Source: Chaetoceros tenuissimus
Lineage: Eukaryota; Bacillariophyta; Thalassiosirophyceae; Chaetocerotales; Chaetocerotaceae
Reading direction: 5' to 3'
Assembly: GCA_021927905.1 (NCBI GenBank)
Contig: BLLK01000027.1
Location: forward strand, 744,001-808,000
DNA: 64,000 nucleotides
This document shows, piece by piece, positions 41,311 through 50,081 of the stretch. The notes under the pieces were generated by a model. The model saw only the letters and a list, made by a program, of their open reading frames with translations. It did not search any database and had not been told where the DNA came from. Each line of letters begins with the position of its first letter. Within the stretch, counting starts at the first letter, position 1. The position numbers were made by a program, and so were the translations under genes.

Positions 41311-41594
41311 TCAATACATCGCTGCTTCTTTGGCCTTTCCAAAATGTTGTTTCTTTTGTTTCATTATTTGCAATTGCCAATGATGATGAGAGGTCCTGAT
41401 GAGTCATAAAAGAGGCTATTTTCGACACCAATATCTCCTTACACGAGACGGTTAATGAATGAACTGAGATCCAATGATCCGACGTCGTCACTTTTTTCTT
41501 TCTTTTCCGATTTATTGCATGTTTACGAAAAATTGTTGCAACCTACACTGGAAATAAGCTTCACTAACTACAATCCACAATCATAGCAAAGAAT

Positions 41595-42566
41595 ATGACA
41601 CGTATTGAGACTCTTACAAAAATTCTTGAGGACTACAAGGTCAAGGATGCGAACCTTTTGAAGGCCTTGGTCTATCTTGGAGAAGGATCGCACAAAATCA
41701 CACATTTGTTGGAAAACTATATCAGTCACACTTATGCAGGAACCCAGAATCAGTCAGGAGATGAACAACTGCACCTTGATATTGACTGTGATAATGCAAT
41801 CTTTGAAGCTATCCGTGAATCTGGCGTTTTCTCTATTGCAGCAAGTGAAGAAACACCAGTTGAGACCGATGTTTCACCTGAAGGAGATGATCAGGAGGGT
41901 TTCTTTTCTTTGGGATTTGACCCACTTGATGGATCAAGTATCATTGATGCGAATTTCAGTGTTGGAAGTATTTTTGGAATTTGGGAAGGCAAAGGAGTTT
42001 TGAATAGAACTGGACGTGAACAAGTTGCATCAGCTGTGACTTTGTATGGACCAAGAACTACTCTTTGTATTGCACTTCCTTCCAAGTCAACAGATTATGG
42101 AAAAGATGTTGTATTTGAAGTAACTTTGACCAAGGATGGAAGTATGTGGGAGGTTTCCAGAGATCAAATTACGATTAAAGCTGAAGGAAAGGTATTTGCT
42201 CCAGGTAATCTTCGAGCATCCAATGATAACGAGAAATACAATGCTTTGATTAAACATTGGATCTCTGAACGCTATACTCTTCGATACACTGGAGGAATGG
42301 TTCCTGATGTATACCATATCTTTGCAAAGTCAAAAGGAGTATTTACAAATGTTAGTTCAGAAAAGGCAAAGGCGAAATTGAGACTGTTGTATGAAGTTGC
42401 TCCTATGGGATTGATTGTAGAATGTGCAGGTGGCCTTACAACACACGAGGCTCACGATGGAAGTGTTTTGGATGAAAAGATTGATCATTTGGATAGAAGA
42501 CTGGGAGTATGTTTTGGAAGTTCAGAGGAAGTTGCTCTTTACAAGAAATTCATGTTTGGAAACTAA
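41595..42566 (+). CDS. Sedoheptulose-1,7-bisphosphatase, cytosolic form
   Basis: Sugar bisphosphatase of the FBPase class I fold, converting sedoheptulose-1,7-bisphosphate to sedoheptulose-7-phosphate. Single exon, 323 aa. The metal-binding motif FDPLDGSSIIDANFSVGSIF is intact, and YGPRTTLCIAL, GKVFAPGNLRASNDN, YTLRYTGGMVPDVYHI and AKAKLRLLYEVAPMGLI fit SBPase better than FBPase. No signal or transit peptide precedes MTRIETLTKILEDYKV, and the redox-regulatory cysteines of plant plastid SBPase are not visible at the N-terminus. A cytosolic location is therefore inferred, as has been noted for diatom SBPase. It would then serve the non-oxidative pentose phosphate route or carbon rearrangement outside the plastid. 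ATG 41595 is the first ATG of the frame. Confidence 0.9.
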   Translation: MTRIETLTKILEDYKVKDANLLKALVYLGEGSHKITHLLENYISHTYAGTQNQSGDEQLHLDIDCDNAIFEAIRESGVFSIAASEETPVETDVSPEGDDQEGFFSLGFDPLDGSSIIDANFSVGSIFGIWEGKGVLNRTGREQVASAVTLYGPRTTLCIALPSKSTDYGKDVVFEVTLTKDGSMWEVSRDQITIKAEGKVFAPGNLRASNDNEKYNALIKHWISERYTLRYTGGMVPDVYHIFAKSKGVFTNVSSEKAKAKLRLLYEVAPMGLIVECAGGLTTHEAHDGSVLDEKIDHLDRRLGVCFGSSEEVALYKKFMFGN

Positions 42567-42892
42567 ATACTGCTTTGCCGTAGCTATGGACTGACTTTCT
42601 AATTTTATTTTGATGAACCATTGCCTTTAAAAGCCGAAGACAATATCAATGAATGTAAATAATTAAAATCGCAATAACTGTGTCTTTCTCTCCTCTCAAT
42701 AGTTATTTAATGAGAAATGCTTTGCAACACTGAACTCACATTTCTAAATCTTCACGTTCAAAATGCTGTAGCAATTTGTAGCTCATTTTCATTTGAAAAA
42801 AACATAACTCGCACATTTATTACATTTATTTTTAAAAATAAATCACTATTAAAGTTGGGATTGCTTAATACTCAATCAAACACATTCAATCC
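42567..42892. other. Convergent 3' region, no gene seen
   Basis: Separates the stops of SBPase (+) and the tail-anchored protein (-). AT-rich, with an A/T run around 42826-42842; no element recognised. Confidence 0.4.
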
Positions 42893-43513
42893 TTAATTGT
42901 GGTATGCGATCTTATCTGACTTTATGGCTATTAAAACCAGGACAACAAACATTACGACCCCTATAATTGATATAATGCCGCATACCTGAAGATAAAGCTT
43001 TACCCTAGATTTCTCTTTCTTTTTGTCACCAGCACCAACATCTGGAGAAGATGTTGCAGAACCTTGATCACCTTCTTCTACCTCATGCAATGATGATCCC
43101 TTTTCACTGTGTACAATTTTTACTTCTGGCTGAGTTGTTTGTGACGATGATTGATTCACAGCAGCCACTCTGCCGTTATCGAGATAACTAGGTGTACTTC
43201 CATTACCTTCATTGCGATAGTCTTCGACCTCCGTCTTTTCTTCTTCTTCCTGCGGCGCAAAATTACTACCCGACAAATCATAGCCAAGAGATGGAGTGGG
43301 TGTCACTCCTATTGCTACTTCTTTATTGGTGTTTTGTTCATGAGATGAAATAGAGTCACTTGTGGAATAGATATCCTCGTCAATGGAAGAACTTGATGCA
43401 TCTTCCTCTTCGTCAACAGGAGGGTTGGTCTCATGAAAAGCGTGATCGCTATCTGTAATGTCGGAAAGTTGATCACTACGATGATTCTGGAGTACTTCTC
43501 TTCTTATTTTCAT
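42893..43513 (-). CDS. Acidic tail-anchored membrane protein of unknown function
   Basis: Single exon, 206 aa. The first 165 residues are acidic and Ser/Thr/Glu-rich without predicted structure. A basic stretch (DKKKEKSRVKLY) leads into one hydrophobic segment of about 24 residues (VCGIISIIGVVMFVVLVLIA), followed by only about nine residues (KSDKIAYHN). With no signal peptide and a single C-terminal helix this is the topology of a tail-anchored protein with its N-terminus in the cytosol. The layout recalls a SNARE or adaptor, but no heptad pattern or family signature is visible. The gene is supported by length and composition only. Confidence 0.6.
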   Translation of the reverse strand: MKIRREVLQNHRSDQLSDITDSDHAFHETNPPVDEEEDASSSSIDEDIYSTSDSISSHEQNTNKEVAIGVTPTPSLGYDLSGSNFAPQEEEEKTEVEDYRNEGNGSTPSYLDNGRVAAVNQSSSQTTQPEVKIVHSEKGSSLHEVEEGDQGSATSSPDVGAGDKKKEKSRVKLYLQVCGIISIIGVVMFVVLVLIAIKSDKIAYHN

Positions 43514-44063
43514 TATGACTAGTATCTGTTACTAGTTGTCTCTCCTCCTGCTGAGGATCACCTATCTATTTCAATTGCAATTCTAAAAGAGCGAGAGCGG
43601 ATAGTTTTGTTATGATGTTTTCTAAAATGTAAACCTTGAAAGGTTGTGGATTGTCATCATATCCCTAGTACTATAAGTGCCCCTTAACTAAGTTGGTTGC
43701 AATTCGTAAATGAATGTGCTTGCTAGTTTTGTGTGTGATTCAACGCTCAACGCACCATAACTTTGCTGCAATATGTCTCATTTCATCTGTGCGTATAATG
43801 AAAGTTGCAAAAAAATGACAAAAATAACGATGGTTAGTTTGCCGTTAAACAAGTGAAAGTAAAACTTAGCTCATATTTCTAAATCTTTACCTAAAAATAG
43901 CTAGAAACGTACCAATGGTCAAAAAGAAGAAAGCAATGGACAAGAAGGACCACAACTATTTGTGAATAGAACACTGACTGAGAAGTCTTCGTTTACACAT
44001 TGTTCGTTTACACATTTAAAAAGAATTTTAGAGTTGATACATCCTCCCCAAACAAAATTTCTC
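43514..44063. other. Intergenic region, no gene seen
   Basis: Lies between the 5' end of the tail-anchored gene and the tRNA gene. Unique sequence without a recognised element. Confidence 0.4.
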
Positions 44064-44136
44064 TGGAGGCTACGGGAATCGAACCCGTGACCTTCTGCAT
44101 GCAAAGCAGACGCTCTACCAACTGAGCTAAGCCCAC
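44064..44136 (-). tRNA. tRNA-Ala (anticodon TGC)
   Basis: 73-nt tRNA without intron. On the minus strand TAGCTCAGTTGGTAGAGC is the D arm, TCTGC-TTTGCAT-GCAGA the anticodon arm with anticodon TGC, and ACGGG-TTCGATT-CCCGT the T arm. The acceptor stem has the G3:U70 wobble pair that marks alanine tRNAs, and one mismatch (U2/C71). The discriminator is A73 and no CCA is encoded, as expected for a nuclear gene. Internal A and B boxes are intact. A T run serving as a Pol III terminator is seen only as a short ATTTTG stretch a few bases downstream. Confidence 0.93.
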
Positions 44137-44603
44137 CTTCTAAACGTCAGAAGTGCTACTTGACATAAAGAATACAAAGTCCTTGCATCACACTTTTGCA
44201 TACCTCTTTTTCTTATATCTCTTGCACTCTTTCAATTTTTTCATGCCTATGTGTTCTTTTTATAGATATATATCTTGCTATCTCTTAAAATCGAGTTCAA
44301 ATTTGTCATTGAGTACATTTTTGGAAATCTGTTTCTACTTTTTTATGTGCTTCAAGAAGTGCTTGTAGATACTATCATTTAATAAGGTAAAAGTTTTGTT
44401 TGACTTTCATTCTGAATAAATTTAATGCAATACTAAAATATTGATGCACAACTTTCCTACTATGATGTTATTTCAAAACTACAATGATCATTGGTACATG
44501 TTTTATTTCATATCATCATTTTGGTCGCTTTGTGCTTACCATCAATAACCACTTATGGTTGGGATTCAAATGAAATTGTACACGTAACTCTTGCGTAACT
44601 CTT

Positions 44604-44609
44604 GCGTCA
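44604..44609 (-). promoter_or_regulatory. CRE-like box 1 (TGACGC on the minus strand)
   Basis: GCGTCA on the plus strand, 222 bp before the carbonic anhydrase start codon. It overlaps the end of the 11-bp tandem repeat. It matches one of the CO2/cAMP-responsive element types described upstream of a Phaeodactylum carbonic anhydrase gene. Confidence 0.45.
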
Positions 44610-44657
44610 CTCTTCAAAAAACAAAAGAAATAGGAAGAATATGAAAAGAGATCTTGC

Positions 44658-44663
44658 TGACGT
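44658..44663 (+). promoter_or_regulatory. CRE-like box 2 (TGACGT)
   Basis: TGACGT, 168 bp before the carbonic anhydrase start codon. It is the core half-site of CREB/ATF-type bZIP factors. Confidence 0.45.
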
Positions 44664-44720
44664 ACTCAAAGACCTCTCTGCCATCACTACTACTGCGTGC
44701 ATAGTGAGAGCAATTCCATT

Positions 44721-44730
44721 GTGACGTCAC
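44721..44730. promoter_or_regulatory. CRE-like box 3 (perfect palindrome GTGACGTCAC)
   Basis: A complete TGACGTCA CRE inside a 10-bp palindrome, 101 bp before the carbonic anhydrase start codon. It contains the TGACGT and ACGTCA half-sites on both strands. Confidence 0.5.
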
Positions 44731-44831
44731 TGTGAAATCAAAGTTTCGAGAGTTTTTCATCACATCGAGGAAAAGAACACAAACACATCCTCTCATCTTA
44801 TCATAGTTTTACATCCCATCAATTCACCAAA

Positions 44832-46652
44832 ATGAAGATCTCTGCATTTCCACTTCTTGTAGCTTCCCTCTCCGGAGCTGCTGCTTTTGCACCAGCTAAT
44901 GTTGCTCCAGCTCGTTCTGTTGGACTTCGTATGGCTGGAGATGCTCTTGCTGAGAAAACCAACAAGGAGCTCAACCAAATGATCAAGGAATCCTTCCCAG
45001 AGATGTCCTTCCTTAAGAGAAAGTCTTTGAGCAAGGACAAGATGCTTTCCCTTCTTTCTGGACCAACCACCAAGGCAGGAGGAAAGGTTGAATGGGCTGT
45101 AGGAAAGGGAGCAACTACTTTCGGACTTGGACTTGACCAAGCTCCAGTAGAGGTTGCTTCTCCAACTACTCCTTTCCCAAAGGCTGTTGAGGCTTTCCCA
45201 GGAGCTCTTACCAACCAAGAGCTTGTATCTATGATTGATGCTACCCTTGCAGAGAACGGATACGACCGTGACAATACCCTTGTTGCATGCTCCCTTTGTT
45301 GCGATGAAGTAAACAGACCACTTGAGACCGATCTTGCTGGAGTATACACCAATAACTTTAACATGGGAGGACTTGCTGGATTCCCATTCGGAGGAGCTGT
45401 TGCATTCGGAGCTATGGCTGCACACATCCCAGACGGAGGATCTACCCTTATGATCTACGGACCTCACGTTGGAGTTGACTCTACTGGTGCAGTAGGAACT
45501 GTTGAGCGTCGTGGACGTGAAAAGGGAGGATCATGCTGTGGATCCGCAGTTGCAGCATCTGGATATGTTGCATCTGTTCTTTCTGGAGAGGCAGAGAAGG
45601 CTGCTATCCCAGATGATCCAGTTCACGCACAGCAGGCATACGTTGGAGATATGCTTCTTCCATACGCTGAGCGCCTTGAAGCTGCTGAGGACAAGATGGT
45701 TGAGCTTCCATACGCACTTTACGATGCACAATCCGATATGGTAGAGCGCATTGTATCTGCTTCTGCTGGAGGAGTTGCTGATGGAAACATTGCTGTTCTT
45801 GGAGGAGTCCAAATCAATACCCCAGAGGGATTCTCCGACTACTTCCTTCCACTTTCTTTCGAGCTTTACAACAACAAGGGAGAGCTTGTAGATGATCTTC
45901 TTGCAAACGACGAGAAGCCATTCAACAAGGTAAAGGATATCTTCCCAGGAGCTCTTACCAATGCTGAGCTTGTTGCAAAGGTTGAGAAGACCCTTACTTC
46001 CAACGGATTCGAGTCCGATAAGACTCTTGTAGCTACTTCCTTGTGTTGTGATGAAGTAAACAGACCACTTGAGCTTGAGTTCAACGAGAAGTTCGACACC
46101 AACTTCAACATGGGAGGACTTGCTGGATTCCCATTCGGAGGAGCTGTTTCATTCGGAGCTATGGCTGCACACATCCCAGACGGAGGATCCACTCTTTGCG
46201 TATACGGACCTCACGTTGGAGTTGACTCTACTGGTGCAGTAGGAACTGTTGAGCGTCGTGGACGTGAAAAGGGAGGATCATGCTGTGGATCCGCAGTTGC
46301 AGCATCTGGATATGTTGCATCTGTACTTAAGGGAGATGAGCCAGCTACTCTTCCAGAGGATGTAATTGATGCTCAGCAATACTTCGTAGGAAAGATGCTT
46401 CTTCCATACGCTGAACAACTTGAGGAGGCTGATGACAAGATGGTTGAGCTTCCATACGCACTTTACGGAGCACAATCTGAGCTCATCACCAAGATTGTTG
46501 AGGGAGGAGCAGGTGGAGTTGCTGATGGAGAAATTGCTGTTCTTGGAGGAATCCAGATCAACACCCCACCAGGTTTCACTGATTACTACATGCCATTGTC
46601 CTTCGATCTTTACAACAACAAGGGAGAGAAGACCAAGGCACTTTGGAGCTAA
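44832..46652 (+). CDS. Plastid theta-type (LCIB family) carbonic anhydrase with two tandem catalytic domains
   Basis: Single exon, 606 aa. The N-terminus MKISAFPLLVASLSGAAAFA is a signal peptide with the AAAFAP plastid motif. Two LCIB-type domains follow (about residues 120-350 and 365-600). Each has the zinc/catalytic set of the family: CCDEVNRP (Cys 156/157, Asp 158, Arg 161; second copy Cys 405/406), AAHIPDGG (His 198 in the first) and GSCCGSAV (Cys 235/236). LCIB-family proteins of diatoms hydrate CO2 or dehydrate bicarbonate and take part in the CO2-concentrating mechanism around or in the plastid. A helical linker of about 80 residues precedes the first domain. Codon use is strongly biased (GGA, CTT, CCA, GAG), unlike most neighbours, which suggests high expression. 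The start fits the signal peptide. Both domains look active. Confidence 0.93.
   Translation: MKISAFPLLVASLSGAAAFAPANVAPARSVGLRMAGDALAEKTNKELNQMIKESFPEMSFLKRKSLSKDKMLSLLSGPTTKAGGKVEWAVGKGATTFGLGLDQAPVEVASPTTPFPKAVEAFPGALTNQELVSMIDATLAENGYDRDNTLVACSLCCDEVNRPLETDLAGVYTNNFNMGGLAGFPFGGAVAFGAMAAHIPDGGSTLMIYGPHVGVDSTGAVGTVERRGREKGGSCCGSAVAASGYVASVLSGEAEKAAIPDDPVHAQQAYVGDMLLPYAERLEAAEDKMVELPYALYDAQSDMVERIVSASAGGVADGNIAVLGGVQINTPEGFSDYFLPLSFELYNNKGELVDDLLANDEKPFNKVKDIFPGALTNAELVAKVEKTLTSNGFESDKTLVATSLCCDEVNRPLELEFNEKFDTNFNMGGLAGFPFGGAVSFGAMAAHIPDGGSTLCVYGPHVGVDSTGAVGTVERRGREKGGSCCGSAVAASGYVASVLKGDEPATLPEDVIDAQQYFVGKMLLPYAEQLEEADDKMVELPYALYGAQSELITKIVEGGAGGVADGEIAVLGGIQINTPPGFTDYYMPLSFDLYNNKGEKTKALWS
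45456..45577 (+). repeat. 122-bp direct repeat, copy A
   Basis: Identical base for base to 46203-46324. It covers the second half of the active site of domain 1, including the GSCCGSAV segment. The flanking sequence differs at many positions. Confidence 0.95.
46203..46324 (+). repeat. 122-bp direct repeat, copy B
   Basis: The same segment in domain 2 of the carbonic anhydrase, with no silent difference from copy A. A further block upstream (around 46108-46190 versus 45360-45441) differs at only a few positions. Confidence 0.95.
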
Positions 46653-47013
46653 ATTTTAAAATTCATTATGTTGATGAATTTGGAACCTCACTATATTCAT
46701 ATTTAAATAAATCCTACTAAAGATATGTAATTATATTTAAAAGAATTGTTTTTCATACGAATTAGTTTCAAGTTTCAGTTGTAATGAGGAAAAGCATTGC
46801 TTTCCCAAAGAAGAAAGAGAAAATCTTGCTATTTACTATTTTAGCTGGAACACAGACTGTCTCCAAAAGAAGATCTCGCGATCTTCTCTTTATTTCCAAT
46901 CCCAACCACGCCTCTCTTTTGATGCCATAATCACAACTTTTTGAATTTCAAAAGCTAAACCTCTTGACCTCTACACCTCACCACTCCATCACTCAAAAGA
47001 CTCAATAGACACT
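46653..47013. other. Intergenic region, no gene seen
   Basis: Lies between the carbonic anhydrase stop and RAD51. It holds a short inverted repeat, AGAAGATCTCGCGATCTTCT (46870-46889), with 9-bp arms; otherwise nothing is recognised. Confidence 0.45.
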
Positions 47014-48125
47014 ATGATGCAAGTAGAACAACAATATTCGGAGCCATTAGAAGGCCAAGAGGAAGAACAGGTAAGTAGACCGAACTAGTGAACTCATCGT
47101 CTATCCACGAATCAATTGAAATCTCATAAGCGTCATTGCACCTCTCCTTTCCAAAGGTTGGAGTAGCTTATACTGCTGTAGAGAATCTTGCCGATCACGG
47201 TATAGCAGCAAATGACATTCAGAAGCTCAGTGATGCAGGCTATCATACCATTGAGTCTATTGCACACGCTACAAGTAGAAAGCTCGCAGAGGTGAAGGGA
47301 ATTAGTGAAGCCAAAGTAACCAAACTCAAAGATATAGCAAAGAATCTTGCTCCTGATATGGATTTCAAAACTGCCGCGGATGCTCTTGAAGACCGAAAGA
47401 GCATTGTGTTACTTACGACTGGATCTGTAGAGGTAGATAAACTCCTTGAAGGGGGTATCGAAACCGGATCCATTACTGAAGTCTATGGAGAATTCAGAAC
47501 TGGTAAAACTCAGCTTTGCCATACTCTTTGTATCACCTGCCAAATGCCTGCCAACAATGGAGGAGCGGAAGGAAAGGCAATGTATATTGACACAGAAGGT
47601 TCATTCCGTCCAGAGCGTCTTAGTGCCATCGCTGAAAGATTCGGACTTGAACCTGCGTCGGCGCTTGAAAATGTTGCATATGCTCGTGCTCAGAATTCTG
47701 AACATCAGATGGAGCTCCTCAAGACTGCTGGAGCAATTCTCTCGCAAGATAGATATGCATTGATTGTCGTGGATAGTGCAACAGCTCTTTTCCGTACAGA
47801 CTATCAAGGAAGAGGAGAGTTGTCAGAGCGTCAGATGCAGCTTGCTCAATTTTTGAGACAATTGTCTAGACTTGCGTCTGAATTTGGCTGCGCTGTTTTA
47901 GTTACCAACCAAGTTGTAGCTGATCCAGGAGCCATGAGTTTTGCCAAGGACTCAACCAAACCTATTGGGGGCAATATTATGGCGCATGCATCCACTACTA
48001 GATTGCGCCTTAGAAAAGGTCGTGGCGAGAACCGTATCATGACTGTAGTTGATTCTCCAACATTGCCTGAAGCAGATGCACAATTTGCTCTTGGAGGTTC
48101 GGGAATTTGTGATAGTACTGAGTAG
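47014..48125 (+). CDS. RAD51: RAD51 recombinase
   Basis: Eukaryotic RecA-family strand-exchange protein that coats ssDNA in homologous recombination. Two exons, 47014-47070 and 47157-48125 (donor GTAAGT, phase 0), about 341 aa, the same length as human RAD51. Exon 1 gives the acidic N-terminus [19 protein letters not shown]. The helix-hairpin-helix region ([20 protein letters not shown]) is followed by the Walker A motif GEFRTGKTQ, Walker [14 protein letters not shown], the DNA-binding loops [20 protein letters not shown], and the ATP-cap end [14 protein letters not shown]. Over most of its length it reads as canonical RAD51 rather than DMC1 (GRGELSERQ is shared, YQGRGEL is typical). It acts in the nucleus. 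Confidence 0.95.
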
Positions 48126-48349
48126 ATGAATGTATATTTTTATTTTCATGGACTGAAGGAAAGACCACACTTGTTTCGATGGTGTTGACGTTGTAGCTTT
48201 CCTTTTTAGAAAGGTCAAGAATCAAAAATGTTTGGATTGAACTCAAACATGTAGAAGAAAGAATTGACCGTGTAGTATTACCAATTAGTAGTATATAGTT
48301 ATTTAGCTGTATTACATTAGATCCCATTACTTTGATTTTTACATATGCA

Positions 48350-49771
48350 TTACAAAGAGACAGGGACTATTCCATCAAAGTAGGCCTTGCCATCTTCAGT
48401 CCAACGAACACGAAAGCTTGTAACTGTGACGCCTTTTATTGAAGACACTGATTTCATCTCTTCTGCAAAAACGGGGCATTGCTCATGGCAGGCTCTCATT
48501 TCTTCACAATCTGATCTATTGATTACAAATAAAATGACTGCCTTGATGTCTTTGTTCTTGGAAGTGAGATCTCCTAGGTTGCGCAAATGTTTTATTGCTC
48601 TCTCAGAAACAACCTTTTTTCCTTCAAACGTTTGACCAATTTTACCCCACGGAAATATAGCATTCCTTTTATACTTGTCACCATCTTCTTCCGACACAAT
48701 CACGCAGTGATTAGGATTTCTTTTCTCGGGTGCAATATCTTTTTGAAAGTCAGCACAAACTACATTCTTTACTTCCAATAGTGTTTTGAATTTGTTCTCT
48801 TCTGTCGCATCATAATCAGTGAGTTCATAGTCTACTCGTGAATCGCCATATGTGACTTGTCTCCTGAGTATAGTGCCTTCCTTTTGCTCTTCAGCATCTA
48901 TATTTGATTTCGCTTTCTTCTTTTTCGGTGATGAAGATCTCTTGCTTAAATCCAGTTTCGCTGGACCATAATTTATAACATCTCGTAGCAAACCCATTTG
49001 CAATACCTTTTCGGATATCTTTTCTCCTAGCTGCGGATGTGCACCAACCAATACCTTTGACTCTCCAGTTGCATCGTCAGTCAAGAGCAATTCAATTGCG
49101 TGTGATGTCTTTCCACCTTCTCGTGTACTCATGAGCACTGTCGTACCAACAGAACACAACCCTCCCACATCCAATGCTGGAGAATGAGCCAATACAATCT
49201 TTTCGTTCCCATCCTCATCCACAATCTTTACATCGGATACATATGGAGATTTAATGGTTGCACTTGGTCTCTTCACCAATGTACCTTTGACTAGTGTCCC
49301 AAGATCCAACAACAAATGATCTGTGTTCAATGTGGTTGTAGATGTAGTATTCTGCTTCTCAGTCTTTGTATCTTGAGTTTTACTGACTTTGCGCTTCACC
49401 ACTTTTTTGACAGCCTTTACTTCTTTTTGTGCAGTATCCTGTTCTTCATTCTTTTGAACAGCCTTTTTCATAACTTTTCTTGTCTTGGTTTTCTTCAAAG
49501 GGGCTTCATTAGACTCTTCTATTGCAGCATTTTGCGAAGATAATCTCTTTGATCTTCGGAGTGTACGTCCTTCCATATTTCCTATCTTTGTAGTAACCCG
49601 TTGTGGAAGTGATACACGATATAAACTATGGCAATGTTTACTTGAAGAAAAAGGCAGCACAATTGAAGGCGTTTGTGTGAAGCTTGTTCCAGAGGGGATT
49701 GAAGCTAGGAGAGGAGTGACAATGCGTATGAGTTTGCTACTAGAAAAAAATTTCCTTCGTATGACAGACAT
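48350..49771 (-). CDS. SfsA-family nuclease/DNA-binding protein with long basic N-terminus
   Basis: Eukaryotic member of a mainly bacterial family (sugar fermentation stimulation protein A), now viewed as an OB-fold plus PD-(D/E)xK nuclease-like protein. Single exon, 473 aa, about twice the bacterial length (about 230). The first 40 residues (MSVIRRKFFSSSKLIRIV...) could be an organelle presequence. Residues 65-150 are Lys/Arg/Thr-rich (LRRSKRLSSQ, KKVVKRKVSK) and look DNA-binding. The SfsA part starts at about residue 160; the core is VTYGDSRVDYELTDYD...TLLEVKNVV, which holds the conserved D-x(n)-ExK residues, followed by VVSERAIKHLRNLGDL and AVILFVINRSDCEEMR. The family role is unsettled; the nuclease-like residues are intact here. 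Confidence 0.82.
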   Translation of the reverse strand: MSVIRRKFFSSSKLIRIVTPLLASIPSGTSFTQTPSIVLPFSSSKHCHSLYRVSLPQRVTTKIGNMEGRTLRRSKRLSSQNAAIEESNEAPLKKTKTRKVMKKAVQKNEEQDTAQKEVKAVKKVVKRKVSKTQDTKTEKQNTTSTTTLNTDHLLLDLGTLVKGTLVKRPSATIKSPYVSDVKIVDEDGNEKIVLAHSPALDVGGLCSVGTTVLMSTREGGKTSHAIELLLTDDATGESKVLVGAHPQLGEKISEKVLQMGLLRDVINYGPAKLDLSKRSSSPKKKKAKSNIDAEEQKEGTILRRQVTYGDSRVDYELTDYDATEENKFKTLLEVKNVVCADFQKDIAPEKRNPNHCVIVSEEDGDKYKRNAIFPWGKIGQTFEGKKVVSERAIKHLRNLGDLTSKNKDIKAVILFVINRSDCEEMRACHEQCPVFAEEMKSVSSIKGVTVTSFRVRWTEDGKAYFDGIVPVSL

Positions 49772-50081
49772 TCACTCAGATCTAAACTCCAGACCAATCA
49801 ATTGAGATGTAATATAGGAGCTGGTGTAATTAGAGATGAATTACAAATTTTCACAGAACAATCGTTCAGAGATGAATGAGCACGTTGTTTTTTAATGATG
49901 AGTCATCATTGAGTCCCATCTTTACTGTACATGTACTTACAAAACTAAGATACACGTTGAACCAAAGTATCTTTCCTACGTATCTCTAGACTACTTTCCA
50001 TCTTCATCTTCGATCTCTCGTTAAATCAGATACCAACGCCACATTGCTTTTAATTGAATAAACATAAGAAACGTGTGAACC
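49772..50081. other. Divergent intergenic region between SfsA and PsbP-like genes
   Basis: Shared 5' region of about 310 bp. No element recognised beyond a short inverted repeat around 49896-49910 (ATGATGAGTCATCAT). Confidence 0.4.

Larger units (their letters stand above)
44137..44831. other. Upstream region of the theta carbonic anhydrase gene
   Basis: About 700 bp with no gene. The last 250 bp hold three TGACG-type boxes (listed separately) and two perfect tandem copies of GTAACTCTTGC (44584-44594, 44595-44605) followed by a partial third (44606-44614). Confidence 0.6.

Noticed and set aside
44793-45812. Long minus-strand frames opposite the carbonic anhydrase gene (for example 224 codons at 44793-45467)
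   Set aside because: They mirror the strongly biased codons of the sense gene (GGA/TCC, CTT/AAG), have Ser/Lys-rich composition without domains, and recur in both repeat halves.
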